64,000 nt of DNA from contig NC_011669.1 in NCBI RefSeq assembly GCF_000150955.2, positions 945,667 to 1,009,666 on the forward strand. The letters are read 5' to 3'. This stretch comes from Phaeodactylum tricornutum CCAP 1055/1 (taxonomy: Eukaryota; Bacillariophyta; Bacillariophyceae; Surirellales; Neidiaceae). A program made the translations under genes and the position numbers. Under the pieces are notes generated by a model, which saw only the letters and a program-made list of their open reading frames with translations, ran no database searches and was not told where the DNA came from. Below, piece by piece: positions 54,646 to 64,000 of this stretch. How positions within the stretch are numbered: the stretch's first letter is position 1; each line of letters starts with the position of its first letter.

Positions 54646-57363
54646 GACACAAAAATGCACCGAGTTACCACGAGGAAAGACGTCGTCGGCAGGAAGACTC
54701 ATCAAATCCTTTTCGTAGAGTAGTTCAGTTAGTGTGACGTTGGGACCAGCCCAGGTTGCATTGGATGGAAGATTAACTGGAACGCCGAACACTCTTCGAG
54801 GATTCCCTGGTAGTGTCGATGCTCCAAAGGCTCGCGCCAGCGATTCGGCTGCGACGGTAGAAACAACGGCATCTCCAAGTCCTGCTTGAAGCAAAATACG
54901 TGGAAAAGACTCACGTATCGGTGGAGCTAGTGCCCCACTTCCTTCAACAGAATCCCAAGCCATTTGTACTAGAGACAGATATATTCGGACATGGCGGTTG
55001 TTGTAAAAATTCAGCAACAGTAGTGCATCATACCCCTGGAAGTCAAGAGATCGAGACAGAATAAGTGCAAAAGGAGTTCCCGGAACGCTTAATATTCCAC
55101 GATCGATCAGTCCGGTCGGACCCGACAGTGTAGAATAGCCGGCACCGAGAATTCCTCCCTGTGATATTCCGTAGAAAACGTACGCGGTTGTTTCCGTTAG
55201 AGCCATAATATCTTCCTTTACTACTTCCCGACCAAAGGAAAACCATTCCATTGACCACAAACACGCTCTGCTAAACTCTTGTAGAGCATATTTTGCCGCG
55301 TAACCTTGAATGAGGTTATCCCGAATGGATTGAAAAAGCTCAGGAGTAGAAAGTAAGGTTTTCGCCATTGTAAAAAGATCGAAGGCTGACATACCGCGCC
55401 AGTCCATCGCTGTTATAATGTATCGATTCTCATGGGCCATCTGCTGAAGGAAGTCATTGGCCGCTTCTGCCCGACTGTAAAAAATGCCGTGACCAAACTC
55501 CATTACAGCACGTATGTTGCTTGTTTCGTTTCCGAAGAGGATTGCCGATCGAATGGAGCAAGGTATATGGACGACAAATTTCGTAGGGCGGGTAACAACA
55601 GGGATTCCGCTTAGAATGGCATGAGGATCAAGAACAGCACCTCTCTGCCCAGAGCCATACGTCGACAAATACCACGGGACATCAAGTTCGGCATGTATTG
55701 TTCGTGCCAAGTGAGTATCTTGAACTGTGCAATCGTAATCCAGAATTCGATTCGTTCTTACGTGGTTCGTCCAGCTGCCCCAGTTTAAAGACCGGATCTG
55801 CCGGAGTGTCCCATCGCGAACTGATCTTACTGCTCCCAACTGACTGCCTTCGCTGATGGTTTGAAAGTCAAACATCAGTTGTAAAGCGGAGGGGTTGGAA
55901 CCAAAAGAAAACCAGGGTACAGATTTTTCGAACGCTTTGATTAGAACGTCGTGGAAGTGCTCATACCGCATGTTGCTCGAATCATTCAATACAGCAGTCA
56001 AGCCTGCTTTTGGAGGCAGCGGAACACCATTTGCTCCGGTAGCATTCCAAACGGCCAATGCATAGTGAGAGCCGTGGCGCAAGGGCTCCGAGGGAAAGAC
56101 AAGGATGAGAGGTCTTTCTGCATCGAGGTAGTCGACTTCTGTACTATGGTGAACCAGATCGAGCGTGTCGACGTTCAATAGCAACGTTATAGATTGGGCG
56201 CTGATTGAATTTTCAATGCCGTCTGCTCCCAGCAATTCTCCTACTCCAGCTTCATGGGCTTCTTTCAATCCTTCGATATAAAATAGTATCGGCGCCATCG
56301 TCGAAAAACCATCTAGCTCGTTCAAAAACGCTGGGTTTATGGCAAGATTACCTTTCAGTCGCGGCAGTACGTTTCCTTTTAGATTGACTCTCCAGCCAGT
56401 AGCTGTTGTGTTATCACGTTTCATGTGATGAAAGGAAGGAAAAGGAAGAGCGCATTCGGTGTCGTCTAACATGTCACATCCATCGTGATCAATGTCCGGA
56501 GCTGACCAACTGACAAAGTGAATTGCCACTGAAAGAGCACACCACGCGGTCAATACCATAGCACTTGCACACACGGCGCCAAGAAACGTTCGAAGAAAGT
56601 GCCGAACTCGCATTTGCTGTGTAGAGCTCAGTAGCGTACGTTGGAATGGAAGAAGGAGCATGGGACATCTTGATCTCAAGGAACCGAAAGAATACACTGC
56701 ACATATTCTGACTGAGACGGAAATTATGAGTAGTAAAGTGCGCAGTGAAACAATTACGACTCCGATCGAGTGGTACGCGTCTAGGCTTCGCTTTTGCGAC
56801 GACCACTCAACTACTGTCGTTGTATCCGGTTCTGTAAGCAAGGCTTCAACCAATATACGCCAAACAAATGGATAGACGTACCCAAAAAGAGTGGCATCAA
56901 CAACAAAATGAAAACCGGAAAGAAGCTGGTTTGGTGCGGCGTCAAGCAGTTTGAGCTCATCGGGAATGGAATACAAAGCAAAGGCTAGCGCTCCAAGCAG
57001 ATGCAAAGCAAAAGGGGTGACTACCCATATTCTGCCAATAAGATCGTAGAATAAACGGATTAACCCAATCAAAACGGGGGCGGTACAAGAGATTGATACA
57101 ACGATTGACGGTAGCCATGGGTTTCTCCAAGAAAACAGCGAACAATGATCTGTGCTTTCGTAATCGTATCCTTCCGGATACTTTTCTTCTTCATGTGGGA
57201 AAGTATGCGTAGAGTCCATCTCGAGCGGTTCAAACACTGGAGGTGCCCCGTGTTTCACGTGGCCCATGCGGTAATCGTCGTCATCACCAATGGTAAAAAC
57301 CTCAAGAGAGGTTTCGTGTGGGAACTCTTCTCGATCTATTGGGGCGTAAGCAGGTTCTATCAT
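54538..57363 (-). CDS. Multi-pass membrane protein with C-terminal alpha/beta-hydrolase domain
   Basis: A single exon of 941 residues. Residues 1-80 are acidic and cytosolic-like. About six hydrophobic helices follow between 83 and 285 (examples: IVVSISCTAPVLIGLIRLF; LRTLLLIISVSVRICAVY; AVCASAMVLTAWCALSVAI). The remaining 650 residues are soluble and rich in potential N-glycosylation sites, so they probably lie in a lumen or outside the cell. The hydrolase signature is the elbow YGISQGG with Ser 734, followed by an Asp in AGLGDAVV (831) and a His in NSVHF (903). This is the order and spacing expected of an alpha/beta-hydrolase triad. I know of no named family with this fusion. Substrate unknown; a lipase, esterase or peptidase is possible. 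The 3' end is tandemly duplicated. Confidence 0.82.
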   Translation of the reverse strand: MIEPAYAPIDREEFPHETSLEVFTIGDDDDYRMGHVKHGAPPVFEPLEMDSTHTFPHEEEKYPEGYDYESTDHCSLFSWRNPWLPSIVVSISCTAPVLIGLIRLFYDLIGRIWVVTPFALHLLGALAFALYSIPDELKLLDAAPNQLLSGFHFVVDATLFGYVYPFVWRILVEALLTEPDTTTVVEWSSQKRSLDAYHSIGVVIVSLRTLLLIISVSVRICAVYSFGSLRSRCPMLLLPFQRTLLSSTQQMRVRHFLRTFLGAVCASAMVLTAWCALSVAIHFVSWSAPDIDHDGCDMLDDTECALPFPSFHHMKRDNTTATGWRVNLKGNVLPRLKGNLAINPAFLNELDGFSTMAPILFYIEGLKEAHEAGVGELLGADGIENSISAQSITLLLNVDTLDLVHHSTEVDYLDAERPLILVFPSEPLRHGSHYALAVWNATGANGVPLPPKAGLTAVLNDSSNMRYEHFHDVLIKAFEKSVPWFSFGSNPSALQLMFDFQTISEGSQLGAVRSVRDGTLRQIRSLNWGSWTNHVRTNRILDYDCTVQDTHLARTIHAELDVPWYLSTYGSGQRGAVLDPHAILSGIPVVTRPTKFVVHIPCSIRSAILFGNETSNIRAVMEFGHGIFYSRAEAANDFLQQMAHENRYIITAMDWRGMSAFDLFTMAKTLLSTPELFQSIRDNLIQGYAAKYALQEFSRACLWSMEWFSFGREVVKEDIMALTETTAYVFYGISQGGILGAGYSTLSGPTGLIDRGILSVPGTPFALILSRSLDFQGYDALLLLNFYNNRHVRIYLSLVQMAWDSVEGSGALAPPIRESFPRILLQAGLGDAVVSTVAAESLARAFGASTLPGNPRRVFGVPVNLPSNATWAGPNVTLTELLYEKDLMSLPADDVFPRGNSVHFCVRKDAALINQLCEFINTGRVVDPCADDGCRRPRAMC

Positions 57364-58914
57364 TTCGGGGATTTACCGTCCAAGATAGCTTGCGTTGTTT
57401 CCTATGCTCCGTGAAGCGGTGTCAAACGAAAAATGGACTGATTCTAGGGCTGAAAATATAGGAAGCAGCAGTCTACCAATCCAACCTCTAGCAAACCCCA
57501 ATATCACAGCGGACTTACACTTCGCTCGTGTTCGGTGAAAGTCTTTCTGACCGCATGCAGTGAACATGTGTTTCTAGCTTTCTTCGCTATTTTGTAGGGA
57601 GTTTGCCAGCATCGTTCTAATATTCATGCCCAGTCCGGACGCACTTTGGATACGATGCAATTCTAAAAAGTCCAATTTAGAAATTCAAAAGCCTTATACG
57701 CGCTATCTATGTTGGAAATTCGGCTCTCACATCGTTTTTGGGTGCGATTCACTATCCAGCACGCGGGTGTGGAAATGCACCATGATGGTCGCATTTCACT
57801 TGGAGATTCCGGCTAAAGCTTTCTGATCCTACAGAATATCAAGAGGGTGGAAGATAATTTGCTACCTAGGTCAAAATATAAGGCTCCGGAAAGGCCAGAT
57901 CTTGGGGCACCCAAAAAGTCTGTTCCACAAGGGAATTACCAATCTCATTTGGGGAACAAGGGCCGGCAGCTAGTTTCATGAATGGCTTCATCTCAAGCGT
58001 GGCCCATAATGGTTGCGATGTAATCGACAATGAGTACTTTTGCAAACATTGTCGTCGACGCGTGACCTGAGTGAGAAAGGGATTCAACGATCTTATACCC
58101 AATTCCTTTCACAACAACACAAAATAGGAGCCTCACAGGATGCACACCAGTTGGAGAACAATGAAAAAAAACGATTTGAAGCAGCTTCTTCTTGGGGTGC
58201 TCGTGAAACATGGCTCGATACAAACCAGGAAGAAGCAAGGGATACCATAGTGTTCTTTGTCAAGAACCAATAGACCAAAAAGAGCTGCCATCTCTTTGCT
58301 GTGCATCACATCTCAACGTAGGCGCACGTACACTACATTCACGAGTTTTATCTTCTCTGCTTTTTATCTACGCTGCCGATATTGCTGAACTGTTGCGTGT
58401 CGTGTCTGTTCATGGCGATGGCCTTCAAAAAGTGAGCTGCCATCTTGGCATCCCACATTCGAGTTAACAGTAGGTAAGAACGAAGAATCTCGAACTCATT
58501 CGCCGGGAAGGTTTTTGGCGGGAGTTTTCTACTTGCTGGTGGTATATCGATTATACACGCAGCAAACATTATGTTATGCTTACACTTAGTATAGAGACAC
58601 ACGAAAAGCACTCCGGAGCCAATCAGAATGATGCAATGTGGCTCGGCCGTCCGAAAGATCGAAGCGCTTCTTTCCCAGCCGCTCAAAAACTATGTACGTG
58701 AACGACGGCACGTGTTGGACCAGAGTTACCGCGTATTCCCCACAGTCCCAATCCGCAGCGACCCGTCGACCAACCAAGCTCGTTTTACGTTGCATTGCCC
58801 TATCTGTTTCGACCCTTGCACACGTGTAGCCGAAGGACTCAATCGCGATCGTTACTAGTAAGAAACTTGCCAACAGCCACTTCGTCCTTACGAGTCGACG
58901 TTTACACTACAATC
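57364..58914. other. Intergenic, no gene recognised
   Basis: About 1.55 kb between the divergent membrane-hydrolase and p23 genes. The open frames of 60-112 codons on both strands have no recognisable content or consistent splice partners. No RNA gene or repeat identified. Confidence 0.45.
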
Positions 58915-59791
58915 ATGTCCGACGCCAATATCAACAATACTGCTCCCATTAAATGGGCCCAGCGTTCCGATTCTCTCTATTTGACCATTGCCTTGCCCGG
59001 TGCGTCGTCCTCGTCTATTCCGTCCCGGTAACAACCGCGCATGTTACTTGTTTACAGTCTGTGGAATGTGTTCAGCAATTACTGTTTTCGATAGTGTTCC
59101 ATAGCGCTATGCCCAGTGTACAATGTGTGTATAGCCGAGCCCGCAACTTTACTGACTCACACACAAATTCCTCAATTTCCACTTTGACCTTGTTATCGAC
59201 CTTTGTGGTGCTTCCAACTGCCAACTGGATGGGTCTTATTGTGCGACAGACGTCAAGGATGAAACAATTAATCTCGAAGACCAGACACTGAAATTCAAGG
59301 GCACATCGGGTGATAAGAGCTACGAAGTCAACATTGAATTTTTCAAGAAGGTCGACGCCAAGGATTCGACCTACAAAGTTCTCCCTCGCTCGATCCAGAT
59401 GCACGTGATGAAGCACGAAGAGGATCGGGAGGAGTTTTGGCCCCGTCTTCTGAAAGACAAGGCCTTGGAGAAAAACCAAGTCAAGATTGATTGGGATCGT
59501 TACGTTGACGAAGACGAGGAGGACGAAGGCTTCGATACGTCCGCTTTGGAAGGCGGTATGGGTATGGGAGGTATGCCACCAGGTATGGGTGGAATGGGAG
59601 GCATGGGAGGTATGGGTGGCATGGGAGGCGGCGCCGATATGGAAAGCCTAATGAAACAGTTGCAAATGGGTGGCGCAGGCGGCGGTATGGATCCTTCCAT
59701 GTTTGGAGGAGGTGATGATGATATGGGTGATGACGACGATGACGAGGAAGGCGGAGAAGACGACGATCTTCCGGATCTGGAAGAGGCGTAA
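58915..59791 (+). CDS. p23/SBA1-type Hsp90 co-chaperone
   Basis: Exons 58915-58999 and 59250-59791 with a 250-bp phase-1 intron, about 208 residues. p23 binds ATP-bound Hsp90 and stabilises client complexes. The CS-domain beta sandwich is clear: PIKWAQRSDSLYLTIALPD, then KDETINLEDQTLKFKG, YEVNIEFFKKV, and the diagnostic WPRLLKDKALEKNQVKIDWDRY with the Trp-Pro-Arg-Leu motif. The intron lies between the LALP and DVKD segments of the first strands. After the domain comes an acidic linker, a Gly-Met repeat (GGM/MGG units, about 145-170), then an MESLMKQLQMGG helix and a very acidic tail, which is usual for p23. Location: cytosol and nucleus. The Gly-Met array is longer than in animal p23. Confidence 0.95.
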
Positions 59792-60211
59792 AGATGCGGT
59801 CGAAGAAGTCTTGGGGAAGATACCACGGAAAAAGGTGGTTTGGCCTCGTACGGTGCCATTGGTCTTGCGTGTATAAAGCAGCAGGATAAGCGCGCTTTTT
59901 GTTGGAATTCCCTTTCCCGCCGACAATGAGATTTACAGATAGTATTAGAGTAATCAAAGGTAGAGGAAACATGCTCATCTTGATACACGCGGATCCGTGA
60001 GACGAGACGTCCGCTACAAAGGAGTCTAGAGCACTCTTTTGCGACCTACTTTACGTCACTCGGCAACGGATACCTTGAGGACTAGTTGCAGCAATTGCCA
60101 GGTACGGTACGTACGGACCGTCATTATGCTCGTATTCATGCATGCATGCACGGATGGACTACGCACATACACATACGGATGGTGGTACTCGTACAATTCA
60201 TTAACGGTGAT
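59792..60211. other. Convergent intergenic region
   Basis: About 420 bp between the p23 stop and the stop of the minus-strand MaoC-like gene. It holds two 3' UTRs. A short alternating CATGCATGCATGCA-type palindromic run lies at about 60137-60151. Confidence 0.4.
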
Positions 60212-61273
60212 TTACATCCGCAAATAATCCGGAATCCATATACAGTGCGTCCCTTCCGCAATAACGGCGTCGTCCCGTACGCGCAGCACTCGCGTATCCA
60301 AATGCACCGTGTATCCCTTGCCTGCGTGTTGTTGTTGTTGCGGAGCCCGGCCGTTTTCGGACCGCGGCGTTTCGAGTCCCTCGGCCGTTGTACTCTCGGG
60401 ATCCGGTCCTTCGGAAACCTGGGCGACGGTAATTTGCGCCACCACGGAAACTCCGACAATGAGAGGTCGGCGTGTAGTCATGGACTGTGTGAGAGGGACG
60501 GCTTGTGGGAAGACGGCTTCCACGAGAGCACCGGTCAAACCGGCGATGAGTACGGGGCTGAGGACGGCGGGTCCGACGGCGTGATGGCGTATCCAGTGTC
60601 GGGCGCGCTCGTACTCTGGATCGAAGGAAGCGTGGGCCGCCAATACGGGACCCCCGCAGGTCAACATGGCGTCGGCATTGGAGCGGGGACCAAAGACGCG
60701 GACGATTTCGGCCTTTTGACCGACCAGAGTGGGGCCAATGTGTTTGGCGGCACCACCGTTCTGGCGAAAGAGTTCGCCGGTAGGCGTGGCATTCTCCGGA
60801 GCTGCGGCACTACCACTATTACGTTCCGCTGTGTCGCTGTTAGTAACGGCATCGGTGGCGTGGGCTGTACTGAATTCGCGGATTGGTCCTATTCGTGCAG
60901 TGGTAGTAGGGGGACTTTGTGGGTTGGCATTCTGGTAGGGGACCGCCACGATAGCGGCGGTGTGGATGGTAGTGGGGCGCACGGAGGTCGATCGTCGGAT
61001 CCTAGTTACGCTACCAAGACGACGCATCAGGGTGGAGGAAGATGCACTCATGTCACTCACTGCAAAGGTCGGGTCGTTCAATCGAATGAGGCGAACCAAT
61101 GGAAGCTCCGCGTCGTTGGTGTTCCAAAAAACGTTTTTGGTTGGTGAGTAGGTAGCTGTGTGTATATTGTGTGGTGTGTCCGTGATGTGACTGTGAGTGT
61201 CCCCCGTCCCGTACATCTTTTCGGTACCAAAAGCAGTAGCGGCACTTGCTGCGGGGGCAAAAAGTCTGGTCAA
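60212..61273 (-). CDS. MaoC-like hotdog-fold protein, probably mitochondrial
   Basis: A single exon of up to 353 residues. The C-terminal half reads like a MaoC/R-hydratase hotdog domain: GPTLVGQKAEIVRVF (about 180-194), a central helix region GGPVLAAHASFDPEY (207-221), GPAVLSPVLIAGLTGAL, then the strands TTRRPLIVGVSVVAQITVAQV and YTVHLDTRVLRV, ending EGTHCIWIP. The family includes enoyl-CoA hydratases and the dehydratase HTD2 of mitochondrial fatty-acid synthesis. The usual GDxNPxH catalytic motif is altered: His (214) is kept but the Asp position is Pro. Residues 75-110, beginning MSASSSTLMRRLGS, are rich in Ser and Arg and look like a mitochondrial presequence, so the true start may be at 61051 (279 residues). 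The opposite strand has an open frame of the same length, judged a shadow. Confidence 0.7.
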   Translation of the reverse strand: MTRLFAPAASAATAFGTEKMYGTGDTHSHITDTPHNIHTATYSPTKNVFWNTNDAELPLVRLIRLNDPTFAVSDMSASSSTLMRRLGSVTRIRRSTSVRPTTIHTAAIVAVPYQNANPQSPPTTTARIGPIREFSTAHATDAVTNSDTAERNSGSAAAPENATPTGELFRQNGGAAKHIGPTLVGQKAEIVRVFGPRSNADAMLTCGGPVLAAHASFDPEYERARHWIRHHAVGPAVLSPVLIAGLTGALVEAVFPQAVPLTQSMTTRRPLIVGVSVVAQITVAQVSEGPDPESTTAEGLETPRSENGRAPQQQQHAGKGYTVHLDTRVLRVRDDAVIAEGTHCIWIPDYLRM

Positions 61274-61721
61274 GCGAACCCTAGTCTTTGGGGCCGAGAG
61301 GGTTGTGTGTAACTACCTAGGTACCCACACCAGCCTTATCGGTTCACATTTGGAAAACACGGATAGTGATAGAGTGGAAATTCCGAATTCTACATATTCG
61401 GACCTACCACAGACGACAGATACGTGTCTCGCAACGCAGTAGAGCAACGGAACCGAACCAACGACGGCAGGCAGGCGGACACTACTGACTGCACTATAGT
61501 GTCGGTAGCAAGGAAAGCCGGTAGGTAGGGAGTGGCATCGGTATCGATAGCGATTGTCGTCTTGGTGTACAAGTTTCACTGTCGTCTCGAACGAGCGTAC
61601 CTCACGTTTCGTCTCGTGTCACGTTGTTCCTTACCCACCGGCATGGACGTAAGCTCCCCACCCAGGCTCTGATCACACGATTATTCACTTTTTTGGTGCG
61701 TAATTGGTTGCCCTTTCCCGG
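61274..61721. other. Divergent intergenic region, MaoC-like / CTR9
   Basis: About 450 bp between divergent genes (670 bp if the later start of the MaoC-like gene is right). No credible frame. Promoters of both genes are expected. Confidence 0.4.
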
Positions 61722-64000
61722 ATGTCCGCCACACCGGTATCCCCCACTCCGGTGGAACCTAACGATGCCGACGACGAACCCGTTATGCCTTCGTTCCATA
61801 TCCCCATTCGATCATCCATCCAATTTCCCGACAACGACAGTCTGCACCATGCGCGATTCATTGAAATATTTCCGGAAGAAATGAGAGATACCCCCGTCTC
61901 GACACTCCTGCATGTGTTGAAGGACGAATCGGCCGAACTGTCGACTTGGGCCGACGCCGGATGGCACTATATGGTACAAAAAAAGAACCGCGAGAGCTTG
62001 ACCATTCTGGAAGAAGCCTGCGACACCACCGCTGCTACAACAACAACGACACCAAGCAACGACGTGGACAAGACGGAACGCGTGCGCATTCTCGCCGCGA
62101 CCGGGATTGCACACTTGTCCAGTAACGGAGCCGCCGATGCCACTTCCGGCAACACCGCCAAACGTTCCAACGTCCTCGATGAAGCTCGCCAACAGGCCGA
62201 TCAAAAGTTTACCCAAGCGGGAAAGATTGATCCCTTCTTTCCCATGACCTGGATTGGCCGCGGTATGCTCAATTTGTGGCAAGGAAAACACGATCAGGCG
62301 ACATTTTTCTTCCAAACCACCTTGAAGCAATGTGGCCCCGTTTTGCCGGCCTTGCTCGGCACGGCTGCCGTGTCTTTTGCTCAAGGAGACTACACCGCGG
62401 CGCAAACGGCGTACGGACAAGCGCTCCGAAAGTACCCCCATGCCAGTGGGGCCGCCTCCCGCGTAGGATTCGGACTCGCCTCCTACGCACTCGGACAAGT
62501 CGACCGCGCCAAAGCAGCCTTTCGACGAGCCACCGCCATTGATCCAGAAAATGTGGAAGCCATGGTCGGTACGGCCATTCTCGATATGGCCAGCGTCGAC
62601 GTGTCGGACAAAGACTACGCCGCCAAAATGGAAGAAGCGATCCGCGTCATGTCCATGGCCAATCTACTCAATCACGAAAACGCCATGGTGCAGAATCATT
62701 TGGCGAATCACTACTTTTGGAAATGGACTCCTGTGAACGGCACGGTGGAAGTGACCAAAGGATCGCAGTTGGTTCAAATGCCGTCGCAAGCCGTGCCCTT
62801 GGAACCGGGAGAACGTATACGGATCGGAACCAAGTTTGAAACCACCGTTCAAGATGTTGAGGACGATAGTAACAACAACACGGCTTCGACGTTTACCGTT
62901 ACCGACAGTTGGAGCGAAGGCTCCGCGACTGGCCTCAAGGTCTGGAAGAAGGACTACGATCGCGTAATTGCCTTGGCGAAAGGAGCCTACGGTAGTACCA
63001 ACGTTCAGTCCATGCAGGCCGAATCTCTATTCTTCCTCGCGCGGGTCTACCATGTGCGAGGGGAAACCGACCACGCCCTCAAATTTTACGAAAAGGCCTG
63101 TAAACTGGCGCCAGCCTTGACCCCGGCGCGGTTTGGATTGGCACAAACATTAATTGTGAAGGAAGACTATAGCGCAGCCAAGAAACAGCTGCAGCAAGTG
63201 TTGGCGACGGCGTCCAACGCGACGGACGCATTGGCATTGTTGGGATTGCTGGAAGCACGGTCCGGCAAGCAAGTGGAGGAAGGGTTGATGCATTTGCGCA
63301 AAGCAACCGAACTTGATCCCCTCAATACCGATTTGGTAGTGTTGGAAGCCATGGCGTTACAAAAGTACGAAAATAACAACGTCAAATCCCTCGAGCGGTA
63401 CAAGAAAGCGTTGCTGTTAATGGAGCGAAAAACCACGAAAGTGTCGTACGAGATCTACGCCAATTGCGGTGTCCTATGCCACGAACTGAAGAGGCACGAC
63501 GAAGCGCTGGACATGTACCGACGTGCGCTAGCTGTCTTGGACGAGGATGGGTTTAAAGGAGCCGCCGTTTTTCAGCTAGCGGATGGCCCTGAAAGAGGAA
63601 GAATTCGACACGTGGACAACGCCATGTTTAACGCATTTGTCAATTCCAATCTCTTGGTGGAAGTGCTTGATAGACACAGTAAAACCTTCGTCAAAGTACT
63701 GGATGTACTCGAGGCGGACGTTGCGGGAATATTGTCGAAAGGGGATCGAGTCTCCTTGGGAGACGGATTTGAAACCAAGGTAGTGAGTTGGGAGAGCAGA
63801 GACGGTGCTATTGTGCTCGAGCTGGCTGACGAATACGATCCAATGGATACTGACTCCAAGAAGGCGCCTCTCTTGGTTGTTCGCGAGAACAATCTTCTCT
63901 CGATACCAGAAGCAATCACTGTTGCTTTCAATATAGCTCGGCTCCACGAAGCCACTGGGCGGACTGTCGCAGCGATTGAGATTCACAAAGCCATTCTGAA
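61722..64000 (+). CDS. CTR9: RNA polymerase II-associated factor CTR9 (Paf1 complex), 3' truncated by window
   Basis: The open frame from ATG at 61722 runs off the window, giving 759 residues without a stop. CTR9 is the TPR scaffold of the Paf1 complex, which acts in Pol II elongation and in H2B ubiquitination and H3 methylation. N-terminal signature: SSIQFPDNDSL (dimly like the animal VIELDFDQLP), EEMRDTPVSTLLHVLKDESAELSTW, matching the family motif that reads VLxILKxExAxLxxWx-lAxxYY. Then come many TPR units: IDPFFPMTWIGRGMLNLWQG, ALRKYPHASGAASRVGFGLASYALG, AFRRATAIDPENVEAMVG, SLFFLARVYHVRGETDHALKFYEKA, HLRKATELDPLN and MYRRALAVL. Residues about 350-400 contain an insertion not typical of the family. 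Human CTR9 has 1173 residues, so roughly one third lies beyond the window. Confidence 0.92.
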   Translation, partial: MSATPVSPTPVEPNDADDEPVMPSFHIPIRSSIQFPDNDSLHHARFIEIFPEEMRDTPVSTLLHVLKDESAELSTWADAGWHYMVQKKNRESLTILEEACDTTAATTTTTPSNDVDKTERVRILAATGIAHLSSNGAADATSGNTAKRSNVLDEARQQADQKFTQAGKIDPFFPMTWIGRGMLNLWQGKHDQATFFFQTTLKQCGPVLPALLGTAAVSFAQGDYTAAQTAYGQALRKYPHASGAASRVGFGLASYALGQVDRAKAAFRRATAIDPENVEAMVGTAILDMASVDVSDKDYAAKMEEAIRVMSMANLLNHENAMVQNHLANHYFWKWTPVNGTVEVTKGSQLVQMPSQAVPLEPGERIRIGTKFETTVQDVEDDSNNNTASTFTVTDSWSEGSATGLKVWKKDYDRVIALAKGAYGSTNVQSMQAESLFFLARVYHVRGETDHALKFYEKACKLAPALTPARFGLAQTLIVKEDYSAAKKQLQQVLATASNATDALALLGLLEARSGKQVEEGLMHLRKATELDPLNTDLVVLEAMALQKYENNNVKSLERYKKALLLMERKTTKVSYEIYANCGVLCHELKRHDEALDMYRRALAVLDEDGFKGAAVFQLADGPERGRIRHVDNAMFNAFVNSNLLVEVLDRHSKTFVKVLDVLEADVAGILSKGDRVSLGDGFETKVVSWESRDGAIVLELADEYDPMDTDSKKAPLLVVRENNLLSIPEAITVAFNIARLHEATGRTVAAIEIHKAIL

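Noticed and set aside
60137-60151. CATGCATG palindromic run as a possible regulatory site or hairpin
   Set aside because: A short alternating run expected by chance in 64 kb. It lies between two 3' ends, so no promoter role is likely.
60086-61147. A 353-codon open frame on the plus strand opposite the MaoC-like gene
   Set aside because: Same length but low-complexity Gly/Arg/Ser composition and no domain. The minus strand shows a hotdog fold and a presequence, so the plus frame is a shadow of GC-rich coding sequence.

Overview
The window looks like nuclear DNA of a diatom, most likely Phaeodactylum tricornutum or a close relative. That identification is inferred, not searched. It rests on four things: short GT-AG introns (mostly 66-360 bp) in compact genes; secretory signal peptides followed by a Phe-containing cleavage motif (A-x-A-F type), the bipartite plastid presequence of organisms with complex red plastids, on a triose-phosphate translocator and a nucleoside diphosphate kinase; Ty1/copia retrotransposons resembling diatom CoDi elements; and a eukaryotic housekeeping set (COG5, MCMBP, CPSF1, CTR9, p23, eEFSec).

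Layout. 0-1.4 kb is nearly empty, with one short presequence-like ORF. 1.4-12.3 kb holds a rhomboid protease with a recent internal duplication, an FSH1-type serine-hydrolase homologue lacking its nucleophile, head to head with the selenocysteine elongation factor, a small coiled-coil protein head to head with a plastid triose-phosphate translocator, an ER thioredoxin/PDI-like protein and a DJ-1/PfpI protein. 12.8-18.1 kb holds convergent COG5 (Golgi tethering) and MCMBP (MCM unloading). 18.5-23.2 kb holds two tandem paralogous two-pore K+ channels with very long M1-P1 loops. 23.9-29.0 kb is CPSF1. 29.06-31.05 kb is a non-coding fold-back-like element with nested inverted repeats. 32.1-40.1 kb holds a small SH3-sized protein, a CDV3-like protein, plastid NDPK, a large RRM protein with a mitochondrial-like N-terminus, and a ZIP metal transporter whose His-rich N-terminus lies in a different frame from its body.

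40.4-51.6 kb is a nested transposon zone. An old, decayed copia relic on the + strand carries a solo LTR and is split by a young 7.6-kb copia element on the - strand with near-identical 830-bp LTRs. 52.6-64 kb holds a TBC Rab-GAP, a membrane protein with a C-terminal alpha/beta-hydrolase domain, p23, a MaoC-like hotdog protein and the 5' part of CTR9.

I see no operon-like pathway. The clearest local relationships are head-to-head pairs, the K+ channel tandem and the transposon nest. I found no convincing tRNA, rRNA or CRISPR. The strongest novelty candidates are the K+ channel pair, the nucleophile-less FSH1 homologue, the membrane-anchored hydrolase and the ZIP frame change. All exon boundaries were read by eye from GT-AG signals, frame continuity and family expectation.
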